Below, piece after piece: positions 26,229-35,887 of a stretch of 56,154 nt of DNA. The notes below the pieces were generated by a model. That model ran no database searches, had not been told where the DNA came from, and worked only from the letters and a program-made list of their open reading frames with translations. Each line of letters opens with the position of its first letter. Position 1 is the first letter of the stretch. The stretch lies in the NCBI GenBank assembly GCA_004297725.1, contig SCUS01000118.1, positions 1 through 56,154 of the forward strand, read 5' to 3'. Made by a program: the position numbers and the translations under genes. The stretch is from Myxococcaceae bacterium. GTDB lineage: Bacteria > Myxococcota_A > Polyangia > Polyangiales > Ga0077539.

Positions 26229-28847
26229 ATGAGATGGCTGGTCCCGCTCGCTGAGGCGCACGAGGCTGCGCGCTTCGGGCGCAAGGCCGCAGAGCTCGCC
26301 GTCGTCGGCGCCCTCCACGGCGTGCACGTGCCCGAGGGCTTCGTGATCGATGCGTCCGCCTTCGAGGCCGTGCTGCGCTCCTCGCTCCCGGCCTCGCAGT
26401 GGCCCGACGGCCTCCTCGGCGGGCCCGCGGTCGACCGCCGCGCCGCCCGGCTCGCGGCCATCCGACAGCGCGTGCTCGACGCGCCGCTGCCCGACGGGCT
26501 CGAGGCCGAGCTCCTCCAGGCCGCGCAGGCTCTCGGCGATCGGGCGCTCGCGGTGCGCTCCAGCGGGCTGCACGAGGACGCCACCATGGCCAGCGCCGCC
26601 GGCCTGCAGGAGAGCTTCCTCGGGGTGCGCGGGTCCGCCGCGCTCGTCGGCGCCGTGCGCCGCTGCTGGGCCTCGCTCTACGCCGAGCGCGCGCTCACCT
26701 ACCTCGCCCGGCAGCGCGGTGCCTGCGCGGTCGGCATGGCGGTCATCGTCCAGGTGATGGTCGACGCCGAGTGCGCGGGGGTGCTGTTCACCGCCGATCC
26801 GCTCGACGGCTCTCGGGGCGTGGCGGTCATCGAGGCGACGCGCGGCCTCGGCGTCGCCGTGGTCGACGGTCGCAGCACGCCGGAGGTGCTGCGCGTCCGC
26901 CGGAGCGACGGCGCCGTGCTCCAGCGCACGGAGGCCCGGGCCTCGGTGGCCACGGTGCTCTCCGCCGACGGAGGCATCCACGAGCAGGTGCTGGCCGAGC
27001 GCGCGAGGGAGGCGCCCGTGGTCGGCGACGCGATGCTCGTCGACCTCATGACCCTGGCCGACCGGGTCGAGGCGCAGGCCGGGGAGCCCCGGGACATCGA
27101 GTGGGCCTGGGAGCGCGGTGCGCTGTGGCTGCTGCAGTCGCGCAGCATCGTCGGCCTCGCGGGGGCGCCCTCCGCCGCGCGCGGCCTCGACGACCGCCGG
27201 GGCTGGATCTGGAGCAACGTCAACGTGGGCGAGGCGCTGCCCGGCGTGGCGACGCCGCTCACCTGGTCGATCGCGGTGGCCTTCAGCGAGCGCGGGTTTC
27301 GCAAGGCCTTCGCGGGGCTCGGCTGCGAGGTGACGCCCGAGCTCGAGCTCGTCGGCATCTTCCACGGTCGCATCTACCTCAACCTCACCAACTTCGTTCG
27401 CGTGGCCCGCCAGGTGCCGCTGCTCTCTCCGCGGATGCTCATCGAGCTCGGCGGCGGCGGCGGCCTCGAGGCGGTCGAGCAGCAGGTGCGCCCCGGGTCG
27501 TGGTGGCCCTTCGTGCGCCGGCTGCCGCGCACCGCGGGCATCCTCGCCGCGGAGAACTTCGGGCTGGGAGACCGGCTGCGCCGCTTCGAGGCGGACTTCT
27601 CCGTCGCTCGCTCCCGCTTCGCGTCGCTGCCCTCGGAGACGGCCTCGAGGGTCGTGCTGCGGGCGGCCCTTCGGGACGCTCGCGCGCTCCTCGACCACAC
27701 CGGCGAGCTGATGCTCACCTGCGCCTCGGGCTACCTCGCGAGCATCGTGGCGATGCGGGAGCTCCTGCGGCGGGTGCTGCCGAGCGAGAGCGAGCGGCTG
27801 GAGCGCGAGCTGCTCGCGGGCTTCGCCGACCTCGACAGCGCGGCGCCTGGCATCGCGCTCGTGCACATCGCGGAGATCGCCCGACGCGAGCCTGCAGCGC
27901 GCGAGGTGATCATGGGCACCGAGCCGCTGCGGCTCACGGTGGGTGACCTGCCGGCAGGGCCGACGCGGCGGGCCTTCGAGTCCTTCCTGAAGGCCTACGG
28001 GTTTCGCTGCCCCCGCGAGGCCGAGCTCTCCACGCCCCGCTGGCGCGAGGCGCCGGGCACCCTCTTCGCCGCGATGCGCGCCTACCTCCAGCAGTCCGAC
28101 GACCGGCCCATCGGGCGCGTCGAGCGCCAGCTACGGCTGCGCGCCGAGGCCGAGGACAACCTGGAGCGACGCCTCCCCCCGGTCGCCCGCTCCGGCGCCC
28201 GGCACCTGCTGGCGCGCACGCAGCGCTTCGCCCGGCTTCGCGAGCGGATGCGCTCCCGGGTGACCGAGGTGCTGGGCTTCGTTCGCACCATCGCCCTCGC
28301 GGCGAGCGCTCGGCTCTCGCAGCCCGGAGGCGTCGCCGACGGCGCGTTCTACCTCACCGTCGACGAGCTCGACGGCTGGCTCGGCGGCGAGCTCTCCGAC
28401 GCCGAGGCCATCATCGCCATCCGCCGCGCCGAGGTGGCGAGGGACCTCGCGAGGCCTGATCCCCCGGCGTCCTTCGTGGGCTCGCCCCCCTCGGTGGCCT
28501 CGTCGCCGGAGCCCGTGGGCGATCGCTTCACCGGCGTCGCCGCGTCGCCGGGCGTGGTCACCGGGCGGGTGAGGGTGCTGCGCGACCCGGCCGACGGGGC
28601 GCTGCTCACGCCGGGCGAGGTGCTGGTGACGGCGGTGGCGGACGTGGGGTGGACGCCGCTCTTCCTGGTGGCGGCGGCGGTGGTGACGGAGCTCGGCGGG
28701 GCGCTCTCCCACGCGGCGCTCGTGGCCCGGGAGTACGGGGTTCCGACGGTGGTGAACGTGGCGGGCGTGACGAGGGCGCTGAAGACCGGCGACCGGGTGC
28801 GCGTCGACGGCGACCGCGGCGTGGTAGAGCGCCTCGAATGCGAGTGA
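26229..28847 (+). CDS. PEP/pyruvate-binding dikinase-like enzyme, rifampin phosphotransferase-like
   Basis: This 872-aa protein has an N-terminal ATP-grasp domain of the PEP synthase type (AVRSSGLHEDATMASAAG at about 105-122, and CAGVLFTADPLDG at about 180). A long helical middle domain of about 450 residues follows, then a C-terminal PEP-utilizing swivel domain with the phospho-His in GGALSHAALVAREYGVP (His at about 827). Length and domain order match rifampin phosphotransferase better than PEP synthase, because the PEP/pyruvate TIM barrel of PpsA is not evident. It could phosphorylate an antibiotic or another small molecule; function is inferred from architecture. The next gene overlaps by 10 nt. 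Confidence 0.8.
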   Translation: MRWLVPLAEAHEAARFGRKAAELAVVGALHGVHVPEGFVIDASAFEAVLRSSLPASQWPDGLLGGPAVDRRAARLAAIRQRVLDAPLPDGLEAELLQAAQALGDRALAVRSSGLHEDATMASAAGLQESFLGVRGSAALVGAVRRCWASLYAERALTYLARQRGACAVGMAVIVQVMVDAECAGVLFTADPLDGSRGVAVIEATRGLGVAVVDGRSTPEVLRVRRSDGAVLQRTEARASVATVLSADGGIHEQVLAERAREAPVVGDAMLVDLMTLADRVEAQAGEPRDIEWAWERGALWLLQSRSIVGLAGAPSAARGLDDRRGWIWSNVNVGEALPGVATPLTWSIAVAFSERGFRKAFAGLGCEVTPELELVGIFHGRIYLNLTNFVRVARQVPLLSPRMLIELGGGGGLEAVEQQVRPGSWWPFVRRLPRTAGILAAENFGLGDRLRRFEADFSVARSRFASLPSETASRVVLRAALRDARALLDHTGELMLTCASGYLASIVAMRELLRRVLPSESERLERELLAGFADLDSAAPGIALVHIAEIARREPAAREVIMGTEPLRLTVGDLPAGPTRRAFESFLKAYGFRCPREAELSTPRWREAPGTLFAAMRAYLQQSDDRPIGRVERQLRLRAEAEDNLERRLPPVARSGARHLLARTQRFARLRERMRSRVTEVLGFVRTIALAASARLSQPGGVADGAFYLTVDELDGWLGGELSDAEAIIAIRRAEVARDLARPDPPASFVGSPPSVASSPEPVGDRFTGVAASPGVVTGRVRVLRDPADGALLTPGEVLVTAVADVGWTPLFLVAAAVVTELGGALSHAALVAREYGVPTVVNVAGVTRALKTGDRVRVDGDRGVVERLECE

Positions 28848-29539
28848 CCACGGCGGCGGTTCTCTTCGATGCGGACGACTGGATCGTGCTCGACAAGCCC
28901 GCGGGGCTGCTCACGACGCCGCGGGCGAAGGGCGAGGACTCGCTGGTGGGCGTCGCCCAGCGGCTGAGGCCCAAGAGCACCCACTGGCACCCGCTCTCGC
29001 GGCTCGACGCGGCGGTGACGGGGGTGGTGCTCTTCGCGCTGAGCGACTGGGCCATCGCGACCGCGGCGGCGGCGAAGGAGGCCGGGGAATACCAGCGCTG
29101 GTATGCCGGGCTCGCCGGGGCCGCCGTCGAGGGCGACGAGGGCGAGTGGTCGTGGCGCATCGAGGACGACCCGAAGGACCGCACGCGCAGGCGCTGCGGG
29201 GAGGGTGCGACCTCGGTCGAGGCGCTCACCCGCTGGACGAAGCTCGGGGCCGGGGAGCGGGCGACGGCGCTGGGCTTCGTTCCGGTGACCGGGCGCACGC
29301 ACCAGATCAGGGTGCACGCGGCGAAGGCGGGGGCGTCGCTGCTGGGCGACGTGGCCTACGGAGGGGCGAAGCGGCTCACCTCCCCGACCGGCTCGGTGCT
29401 GGCCGTGCCGAGGGTGATGCTCCACGCCAGGGCGGTGAAGGTCCCGGGGCGGCCCTCGGTGGTGACCTCCCCGTGGCCGTCGGACCTCGCCGCGCTCCAG
29501 TCGGCGCTGGTGCCGACGATGGCCGCGTGGCCGCCGTAG
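28838..29539 (+). CDS. RluA-family pseudouridine synthase, short form
   Basis: This 233-aa protein lacks an S4 domain and begins straight in the synthase fold with VLDKPAGLLTTP. The catalytic motif is LSRLDAAVTGVVLFAL (Asp nucleophile; SRLD replaces the usual HRLD). GRTHQIRVHAAKAGA and MLHARAV follow. It would modify an rRNA or tRNA uridine; the target is not evident. Its ATG overlaps the preceding dikinase-like gene by 10 nt, so it is probably in the same transcript. It ends 1 nt from the convergent asnB. Confidence 0.88.
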   Translation: MRVTTAAVLFDADDWIVLDKPAGLLTTPRAKGEDSLVGVAQRLRPKSTHWHPLSRLDAAVTGVVLFALSDWAIATAAAAKEAGEYQRWYAGLAGAAVEGDEGEWSWRIEDDPKDRTRRRCGEGATSVEALTRWTKLGAGERATALGFVPVTGRTHQIRVHAAKAGASLLGDVAYGGAKRLTSPTGSVLAVPRVMLHARAVKVPGRPSVVTSPWPSDLAALQSALVPTMAAWPP

Positions 29540-29540
29540 T

Positions 29541-31427
29541 TCAGGCCGCCGCGGGCTTCGCGTCGATGAACTCGCGAAACCAGAGCTCGAGCATCAGCAG
29601 GGTCCAGACGCGGTCGTAGCGGGGGGTGCGCCCGTCGAGGGTGGCCACCAGGGCCTCGACCTCGCGCGGGTGAAACAGCCCCCGCTCCCTCGCGGTGCGG
29701 TCGAGCAGCAGGTCGTGCACCATCGGCTTCAGCGAGTGGCGAAACCAGTGCTCCAGGGGGATGCCGAAGCCCATCTTGGTGCGGTCGATGACCTCCGCGG
29801 GCAGCAGCCTCCTCGCGGCGGCGCGGAGCACCACCTTGCTCTCGCTCCCGCGGAGGAGCTGGCGATCGGGCAGCCGCGCGGCGAACTCCACCACCTCGGT
29901 GTCGAGGAAGGGGCAGCGCACCTCCAGCGCGTGCGCCATGGCGGCGACATCGACCTTCACGTTGATGTCGTCGATCATGTAGGTGTGCCAGTCGAGGTCG
30001 GTGACCCGGCCGATGGGCCCTCGTTCGGCGCTGGCGGCGAGGATGCGCTCGAAGCGGCGCTGGCTCTCGTCGGCGCGCACGGCGCTCAGGCGCTCTCCGT
30101 AGAGGGCATCGCGCTCGGCGCCCACGAACTGGCCCACCAGCACCAGGTAGCGGGCCGCCTCGCCTTCGGACATCCGACGCGCGTATCGACCGAGGTAGGG
30201 ATAGAAGGTTCGACCGAAGGCCCCGAAGGCCGAGAGCGCCGGAGCCTTCAGCGCGCCGGGGAGGCGGTCGTAGAGGTGCCCGATGCGCGCGGTGGTGTAG
30301 CGGCGATATCCGCCGAAGTTCTCGTCCCCGGCGTCTCCCGAGAGGGACACGGTGACGTGCTCCCGGGTCATCTTCGAGAGGTACCAGGTGGCCACGGCGC
30401 TGCTGTCCGCGAAGGGCTCGCCGTGGTGATGGACGATCTGCGGCAGCACCGACACCATGTCGGCGCGGATCTCCAGCTCCTGGTGGTCGGTGCCGAAGCG
30501 CCTCGCCACCATGCGGGCGTACTCGACCTCGGAGTAGTCGGACTCGGCGAAGCCGATGGAGAAGGTCTTCACCGGGCGGTCGCTCGCCTCGGCCATGAGC
30601 GCCACGATGGTCGAGCTGTCGATGCCGCCGGAGAGGAAGGCCCCAAGCGGGACGTCCGCCACCATCCGTCGACGCACGGCGCCGCGGAGCAGCACGAGCA
30701 GCTCGTCGGCCAGCGCCTCGGTGGACTCGGTGCGGAAGGGGCCGACGGGCCTGGTCCAGTAGCGCTCGAGGCGAATCGGGCGGCCGGGCTCGAGCACCGC
30801 GAGGTGCGCCGCGGGGAGCTTGAAGGTGTCCTTGAAGGCCGAGCGGGGCGACGGGACGTAGGCGAGCGTGAGGTACTCGTCGATCACCGAGAGGTCGGCC
30901 TCCGCGGGCTCCTCCGGGAAGCCCTTCGCGAGCGCGTGGACCTCCGAGGCGAAGGCCACCCCGTGGCGGAGACGCCGGTAGAAGAGTGGCTTCTTCCCAG
31001 AGCGGTCGCGGGCGAGGAGGAGCCTGCGCCGGGGGGCGTCCCAGAGCGCGAGGGCGAACATCCCCTGGAGCCGGGCCACGAAGGCCTCGCCCATCTCTTC
31101 ATAGAGGTGCACCACCACCTCGCTGTCGGAGCGGGAGCGGAAGCGGTGGCCCTTCGCGAGGAGCTCGTCCCGAAGCTCCTGGAAGTTGTAGATCTCTCCA
31201 TTGACCACCGCGGTGACGGTGCCGTCTTCATTGGGCAAAGGCTGCCGCCCCTCCGGGGAGAGGTCGATGATCGAGAGGCGGCGGTGACCCAGCACGCAGG
31301 GCCCGTCGGCCTGCACCCCGTCGGCGTCCGGGCCGCGGTGCCGGAGCGCGTCGTTCATCCGCCGCACCGCCGCCTCGTCGCCCGGGCGCCCTGGATCATG
31401 GGAGAGGAAGCCGCTGATGCCGCACAT
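29541..31427 (-). CDS. asnB: AsnB-type glutamine amidotransferase 1, glycan-associated
   Basis: This 628-aa protein starts at MCGISGF, so Met removal exposes the catalytic Cys2. The N-terminal glutaminase domain shows HRRLSIIDLS, NGEIYNFQELR and RSRSDSEVVVH. The C-terminal synthetase domain has the PP-loop LSGGIDSS and LSGDAGDENFGGYRRY. The last block KMGFGIPLEHWFR is typical of amidotransferases in polysaccharide clusters rather than housekeeping asparagine synthetase. It probably amidates a uronic acid or similar sugar. It lies at the left edge of the glycan cluster, divergent from a methyltransferase, and has a paralogue at the right edge. Confidence 0.92.
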   Translation of the reverse strand: MCGISGFLSHDPGRPGDEAAVRRMNDALRHRGPDADGVQADGPCVLGHRRLSIIDLSPEGRQPLPNEDGTVTAVVNGEIYNFQELRDELLAKGHRFRSRSDSEVVVHLYEEMGEAFVARLQGMFALALWDAPRRRLLLARDRSGKKPLFYRRLRHGVAFASEVHALAKGFPEEPAEADLSVIDEYLTLAYVPSPRSAFKDTFKLPAAHLAVLEPGRPIRLERYWTRPVGPFRTESTEALADELLVLLRGAVRRRMVADVPLGAFLSGGIDSSTIVALMAEASDRPVKTFSIGFAESDYSEVEYARMVARRFGTDHQELEIRADMVSVLPQIVHHHGEPFADSSAVATWYLSKMTREHVTVSLSGDAGDENFGGYRRYTTARIGHLYDRLPGALKAPALSAFGAFGRTFYPYLGRYARRMSEGEAARYLVLVGQFVGAERDALYGERLSAVRADESQRRFERILAASAERGPIGRVTDLDWHTYMIDDINVKVDVAAMAHALEVRCPFLDTEVVEFAARLPDRQLLRGSESKVVLRAAARRLLPAEVIDRTKMGFGIPLEHWFRHSLKPMVHDLLLDRTARERGLFHPREVEALVATLDGRTPRYDRVWTLLMLELWFREFIDAKPAAA

Positions 31428-31579
31428 CGGCGATGCCTCTAGCATCGTCGCGCGAGGCCCGGCAACGATCGCGGCGGGCGCCCCGCAGACGCCCAGAAAC
31501 ACCGTGCGCGCTGGGGTGGCCCGTGTTAGAGCGGCGGGCCCGCAGGGCGTCGTCTCCACGCGCTCTCCCCCCCTCCGCG

Positions 31580-32437
31580 ATGCCACCCCCTCCCGACCCG
31601 ACCCCAGTCGACAACAGCCTGCGACGGGAGGCCTGTCCGCTCTGTGGCGCCCCGGTCTCCTCGGTCGGGGTGATGCAGCTCCCGCACGCGATCCAGTTCT
31701 CCACGCACTGGATCTCCCTGCGTCGCCCGCCCGAGCTCTGGAAGTGCGAGAAGTGCGGGTCGGCCTTCACCCAGCACGCGATCCCCGAAGACGTCGCGCT
31801 CGGGCTCTACGGCCGGGGCGACGGCGGCGCCCGCTGGTCGAGCCATGCTCCCTTCGAGGCGACCAAGACCCGCGAGGCCATCGAAGCGCTGCGCCGGCTG
31901 GTGCGCCCCGGCGTCCGGCTGCTCGACGTGGGCTGCAACACCGGCGAGCTGCTGGACTACGCCCGCTCCCTCGGGGCCGCGACCACGGGCGTCGAGCCCT
32001 CCGACGCGAGCCGCGCCGCCGCGGCCGCCCGGGGTCATCGGGTGGAGCGGAGCCTCTCCGAGGCGACCGGCCCCTTCGATGTCATCACGGCCTTCGACGT
32101 GCTCGAGCACGTCTACGATGTCCCGGCGATGCTGGCCGAGGTGGCGTCGAAGCTCGGCCCGGGAGGTCGCTTCGTCGCGCTCACCGGCGACATCACCTGC
32201 GCCGAGGCGAAGCGAGCCGGGGCCGGGTGGTGGTACGTCCAGTGCCCCGAGCACGTGGTGTTTCCCACCCTCGCCGCGCTGGGGGCGCAGCCCGGCTACA
32301 CCGTCGAGCACGCGGTCACCACCTTCGCCGACGTGGGCCACGAGCCCCGGCTGCTGCGCCGCGCCTGGCTCGCCCTCTCCGGCCGCTCCCGCTCCGACGT
32401 CCATGACCACATCCTCGTTGTCTTGAAGAAGGAATGA
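31580..32437 (+). CDS. Zinc-ribbon SAM-dependent methyltransferase 1
   Basis: This 285-aa protein carries an N-terminal zinc ribbon (Cys19/Cys22 in CPLCG, Cys56/Cys59 in CEKCG). A class I methyltransferase domain follows, with SAM motif LLDVGCNTGELLD, acidic post-motif GVEPSD and FDVITAFDVLEHVYD. Similar proteins act on sugars in polysaccharide and antibiotic clusters. The start at 31580 is the Met just before the zinc ribbon. The FkbM gene overlaps its stop by 4 nt, so the two are translationally coupled. Confidence 0.88.
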   Translation: MPPPPDPTPVDNSLRREACPLCGAPVSSVGVMQLPHAIQFSTHWISLRRPPELWKCEKCGSAFTQHAIPEDVALGLYGRGDGGARWSSHAPFEATKTREAIEALRRLVRPGVRLLDVGCNTGELLDYARSLGAATTGVEPSDASRAAAAARGHRVERSLSEATGPFDVITAFDVLEHVYDVPAMLAEVASKLGPGGRFVALTGDITCAEAKRAGAGWWYVQCPEHVVFPTLAALGAQPGYTVEHAVTTFADVGHEPRLLRRAWLALSGRSRSDVHDHILVVLKKE

Positions 32438-33159
32438 CCGTGATGCTCGATCGGTGGATTGACCGCGCGGGGCTGCGCAGGGTGGTCGACGGGGCGCGAG
32501 AGCGGCTGGGCATCGACCTGAGGCCGCACGAGCGCTGGCTGCGCAACATGCGCTTCCGCACGGTGCTCGACGTGGGGGCCAACACCGGGCAGTTCGTCGG
32601 CGAGGCGCGCAAGATCGCGCCGGACGCCTTCATCTACTCCTTCGAGCCGCTGCGGGACTGCTACGAGGCGCTCTGCGCCCAGCAGCGGGGCGACGCGCGC
32701 TTCAAGGCCTTCCACGTGGCGCTCGGCGACGAGGCGGGGGAGGTGACGATGCACCGCAACGACTACTCGCAGTCGTCGTCGCTGCTGCCGATGGCGGAGC
32801 TTCACAAGACGGCCTTCCCGGAGACGAGGCACAGCTCACCCGAGACGGTGAAGGTGCGGCGCCTCGACGACATGGCGGCGGAGCTGCGCATCGAGCGCCC
32901 GATGCTGCTCAAGATCGACGTGCAGGGCTTCGAGGCGAAGGTCATCGCAGGCGCCGGAGAGCTGCTGCGGCAGGCCGACGTGATCATCGTGGAGACCGGC
33001 GTCGAGGCCCTCTACGAGGGGCAGGCGCTCTTCGATGACGTCTATCGGATGTTGTATGAGCGCGGCTTCCGATATCGCGGCAACCACAACCAGCTCCACT
33101 CGCCGCACGACGGGCGGGTGCTCCAGGCCGACGCGTTCTTCACCCCTGCGGGAGCCTGA
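32434..33159 (+). CDS. FkbM-family methyltransferase
   Basis: This 241-aa protein has the FkbM signature: VLDVGANTGQFV near residue 45, SFEPL, and later LLKIDVQGFEAKVIAGA with VDVIIVET-like strand ADVIIVETGVEAL. FkbM enzymes O-methylate hydroxyls in sugars and polyketides. Its start overlaps the zinc-ribbon methyltransferase stop (ATGA), and a glycosyltransferase follows 26 nt downstream, so it should methylate the glycan made here. No unusual residues are seen. Confidence 0.92.
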   Translation: MTVMLDRWIDRAGLRRVVDGARERLGIDLRPHERWLRNMRFRTVLDVGANTGQFVGEARKIAPDAFIYSFEPLRDCYEALCAQQRGDARFKAFHVALGDEAGEVTMHRNDYSQSSSLLPMAELHKTAFPETRHSSPETVKVRRLDDMAAELRIERPMLLKIDVQGFEAKVIAGAGELLRQADVIIVETGVEALYEGQALFDDVYRMLYERGFRYRGNHNQLHSPHDGRVLQADAFFTPAGA

Positions 33160-33185
33160 GAGGGGCGGGGAGAGAGCGCACGCTC

Positions 33186-34382
33186 GTGAACGTCGTCGTC
33201 GTCGGAGACGAGATCGCCTTCCCCCGGGGCTTCGCCGCCAGCAACTACGTCCGGCTCTTCGGCAAGGCCCTGGTCGGCGCCGGGGCCGGGGCCCACGTCG
33301 TCGCGCTCGACTACTCCGAGCGCACCGCCACGCCGCTCAACACCGAGGCCCGGGGGTCGGTCGACGGGGTGACCTTCGAGTACACCACCGGCGCGACGGC
33401 GCTCCCTTCCTTCCCCCTCGCCATCCCCCTCGGCCGGGCTCGCTCCCACGCCCGCTTCTTCGCCGACATGCTGCGCCGGTCGCGCTCGGGACAGCTCGAC
33501 GCGATCCTCTACTACGGCCGCTCTACCGTGGAGCTGCTGCACGCGCTGGCCGCGGCGAGGGCGGCGCGCGTCCCGCTGGTGGTCATCGTGGTCGAGTGGC
33601 GCCTCGCCTACCGTGACCAGACCCCTGCCCAGGTGATCGACGATCGCCTCTTCGTCCGGGCGCTCGGGCACGTCGATGGCGCCATCGTGATCTCTCGCTT
33701 CCTCGTCGACCGGGTCGCGCCGCTTCTCCCGCCGGGCGCTCCGTGCCTGCGGCTGCCCATCCTGGCCGAGCCCGCGGTGTGGCGGAGCACGACGCCCGCC
33801 GTGCGCCCCAGGCCCTACGCGGTGCTCTGCACCGACTTCGACTCCTACCCCGACGACGCCGTCTCGGTGCTCCGCGCCGCGGCCGGGCTCTCCGCCCGCT
33901 CGCTGGAGGTGCTCTTCGTGGGCAAGGCCTCCGAGGCCACGAAGCGCAGGCTCCGCGACGAGGCCCGCGCCCTCCCGGCGGGCGTCTCTCTCACGCTCCA
34001 GTCCGACTATGTCTCCGCCGAGCACCTGCGCGACCTCTACGCCGGCGCCGCCGCGCTGCTCGCGCCGCTGCCCGACAACGACCGCTCCCGCGCCCGCTTT
34101 CCCAGCAAGCTCGCGGAGTATCTCCTCTCGGGTCGGCCGGTGGTCTCGACCCGCGTCGGCGAGGTGGCGGAGTTTCTGGTCGATGGGGAGAGCGCCTTCC
34201 TCGCGGCCCCGGGCGACCTCGCGGAGTTCTCCCGCGCCCTGGACCGCGCCCTCTCCAGCGAGCGCGCCGCGGCCGTCGGAGCGCGCGGGAGGGAGATCGC
34301 CCTCGAGCACTTCGACCACCAGCGCCTCGGACCTCGCGTGGTGGCCTTCCTCGAGTCGCTCCCTCGCGGGAGGGCCCGCTGA
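33186..34382 (+). CDS. Glycosyltransferase, GT4-like (GT-B fold)
   Basis: This 398-aa protein starts with GTG and has a Rossmann-type N-terminal domain (VVVVGDEIAFPRGFAASNYV). A C-terminal nucleotide-sugar domain ends with FPSKLAEYLLSGRPVVSTRVGEVAEFL, the GT4 pattern with an acidic residue contacting the donor sugar. It lies between the FkbM methyltransferase and the flippase, so it should add a sugar to the lipid-linked unit on the cytosolic side. The donor is unknown. The stop overlaps the putative CTG start of the flippase. Confidence 0.9.
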   Translation: MNVVVVGDEIAFPRGFAASNYVRLFGKALVGAGAGAHVVALDYSERTATPLNTEARGSVDGVTFEYTTGATALPSFPLAIPLGRARSHARFFADMLRRSRSGQLDAILYYGRSTVELLHALAAARAARVPLVVIVVEWRLAYRDQTPAQVIDDRLFVRALGHVDGAIVISRFLVDRVAPLLPPGAPCLRLPILAEPAVWRSTTPAVRPRPYAVLCTDFDSYPDDAVSVLRAAAGLSARSLEVLFVGKASEATKRRLRDEARALPAGVSLTLQSDYVSAEHLRDLYAGAAALLAPLPDNDRSRARFPSKLAEYLLSGRPVVSTRVGEVAEFLVDGESAFLAAPGDLAEFSRALDRALSSERAAAVGARGREIALEHFDHQRLGPRVVAFLESLPRGRAR

Positions 34383-35887
34383 GCGAGCCCGAGCAGTCGG
34401 CGAAGCGCGAGGCGGGCGGCGTCGGCATCAACCTGCTCACGCTGCTGGCGCAGGCGTCGATGCCGGCGTTTCAGCTACAGATCAGCCACGTGCTGGGCAT
34501 GGACGCCTACGGCCTGTACTCGCTGTGCACGTCGATCGTCGATCCGCTCTCGGGCATCACGATGTTCGGCATGGACCTCGCGACCACCCGCGCGGTCAGC
34601 ATCGCCCACGCCGAGGGCGATCCCCAGCGGGCGGCGCGCGCCACCGGCGGGTCGCTGCGCGTCGTCGTCGCCTCGGGCGTGCTCGTGGCGCTCTGCATCG
34701 CGGCGGCGGCCCCCTTCATCGCGGCTCGCAAGCACGACCCCGCGCTGGTGGCCCCGCTGCGCATGCTCGCCCTGATGCCGATCGGGTACCACGTCGCGAG
34801 CGTCTTCCTCATCGCCACGCAGGCCAAGATGGTGATGAAGTTCGACTTCTGGGCGCGAGGGCTCTTCCAGCCGCTCGTGCTGCTCGCCCTCGCCACGGCG
34901 GCGATGCACCTCGGCGGTGGCGTGCTCGGGGTCTGCGCCGCCGTCGTCGCCGCGATGACGCTGACCGCCGTCCTCGCCGCGCGCTTCTTCGGCCGGGAGT
35001 TTCCGCTGGGCGTCGCGCTTCGCGCCGCGTGGAGCCAGCCGGTCGACCGCGCGCTCCTCCGCATGGGCGCCCCGATGGTCGTGCTCGGCCTCGTCTGGAA
35101 CCTCCAGGGCGCCGTGGACCTCTGGGCCCTCGCCGACAGCGACACCGACGTCGCCGCGTACAAAGCCTGCCTCATCTGGGTCGTCAGCCTCTCGCAGGTG
35201 CGGAACATCTTCGCGCCGGTGATCAGCGCGACGCTCCCGCCGCTGCTGGCGCGCAACGACGTCGCCGCCGTCAACGCCTTCATCCGCCGTCAGAACCGCT
35301 GGGTCGCCCTGCTGGCCATGCCGCTCTGCGTGCTCTTCGCGGGCTTCGGCGAGGGCCTGCTCTACGTCTTCGGGCGCGACTTCCTCATCGGCGTCCCGGC
35401 GCTGGCGATCCTCGCGGTCGGCAACCTCGCCGGCGCGCTCGCGGTGCCCGCCTACGTGCTCCTGCTCGGCGGCAAGGCCCGCTACAGCACCCTCGCGGGG
35501 GCCTCGTGCCTCATCTTCCAGCTCGTCTCGCTTCCCATCCTGGTGCCGCGCTACGGCATCACCGGCGCGGCGCTCGCCTCCGGGTCGGGCATGGTGCTCT
35601 CGCAGCTCGTGCAGCAGGGCTTCACCTGGCGCCTCGCGCGGGTGCACGGCTTCTCCCTGGGCCTCGCCAAGGTCTTCGCCGCGTCGCTCGCCGGGCTCGC
35701 GGTGGGACGCCTGGTCTACGCGGCGCTGCCTGCGTTGATCCCGGTGCGCTTCTTCGGCGGCGTCGCCGTGGCCGCGGTGGTCTACCTCGCGACGCTCGTC
35801 GCGCTCGGGCTGCACCCCGATGAAGTCGACGTCGCGCGCTCGGCGCTGGGCAAGGTCCGCGAGCTCACCGCCCGCCTGCGCCGCTAG
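34379..35887 (+). CDS. Polysaccharide flippase, Wzx/MATE-like membrane protein
   Basis: The protein of about 502 aa has some 12-14 membrane helices and the pattern of O-antigen/teichoic-acid flippases: NLLTLLAQASMPAFQLQI at the start, then MDAYGLYSLCTSIVDPLSGI. It would move lipid-linked oligosaccharide across the inner membrane. The start is unusual. The coding frame begins before the first Met (which would cut helix 1), and CTG at 34379 overlaps the upstream stop as CTGA with GGGAGGG 4 nt before. It is convergent with the GT2 gene; their stop codons share a CTAG palindrome. Confidence 0.85.
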   Translation: MSEPEQSAKREAGGVGINLLTLLAQASMPAFQLQISHVLGMDAYGLYSLCTSIVDPLSGITMFGMDLATTRAVSIAHAEGDPQRAARATGGSLRVVVASGVLVALCIAAAAPFIAARKHDPALVAPLRMLALMPIGYHVASVFLIATQAKMVMKFDFWARGLFQPLVLLALATAAMHLGGGVLGVCAAVVAAMTLTAVLAARFFGREFPLGVALRAAWSQPVDRALLRMGAPMVVLGLVWNLQGAVDLWALADSDTDVAAYKACLIWVVSLSQVRNIFAPVISATLPPLLARNDVAAVNAFIRRQNRWVALLAMPLCVLFAGFGEGLLYVFGRDFLIGVPALAILAVGNLAGALAVPAYVLLLGGKARYSTLAGASCLIFQLVSLPILVPRYGITGAALASGSGMVLSQLVQQGFTWRLARVHGFSLGLAKVFAASLAGLAVGRLVYAALPALIPVRFFGGVAVAAVVYLATLVALGLHPDEVDVARSALGKVRELTARLRR

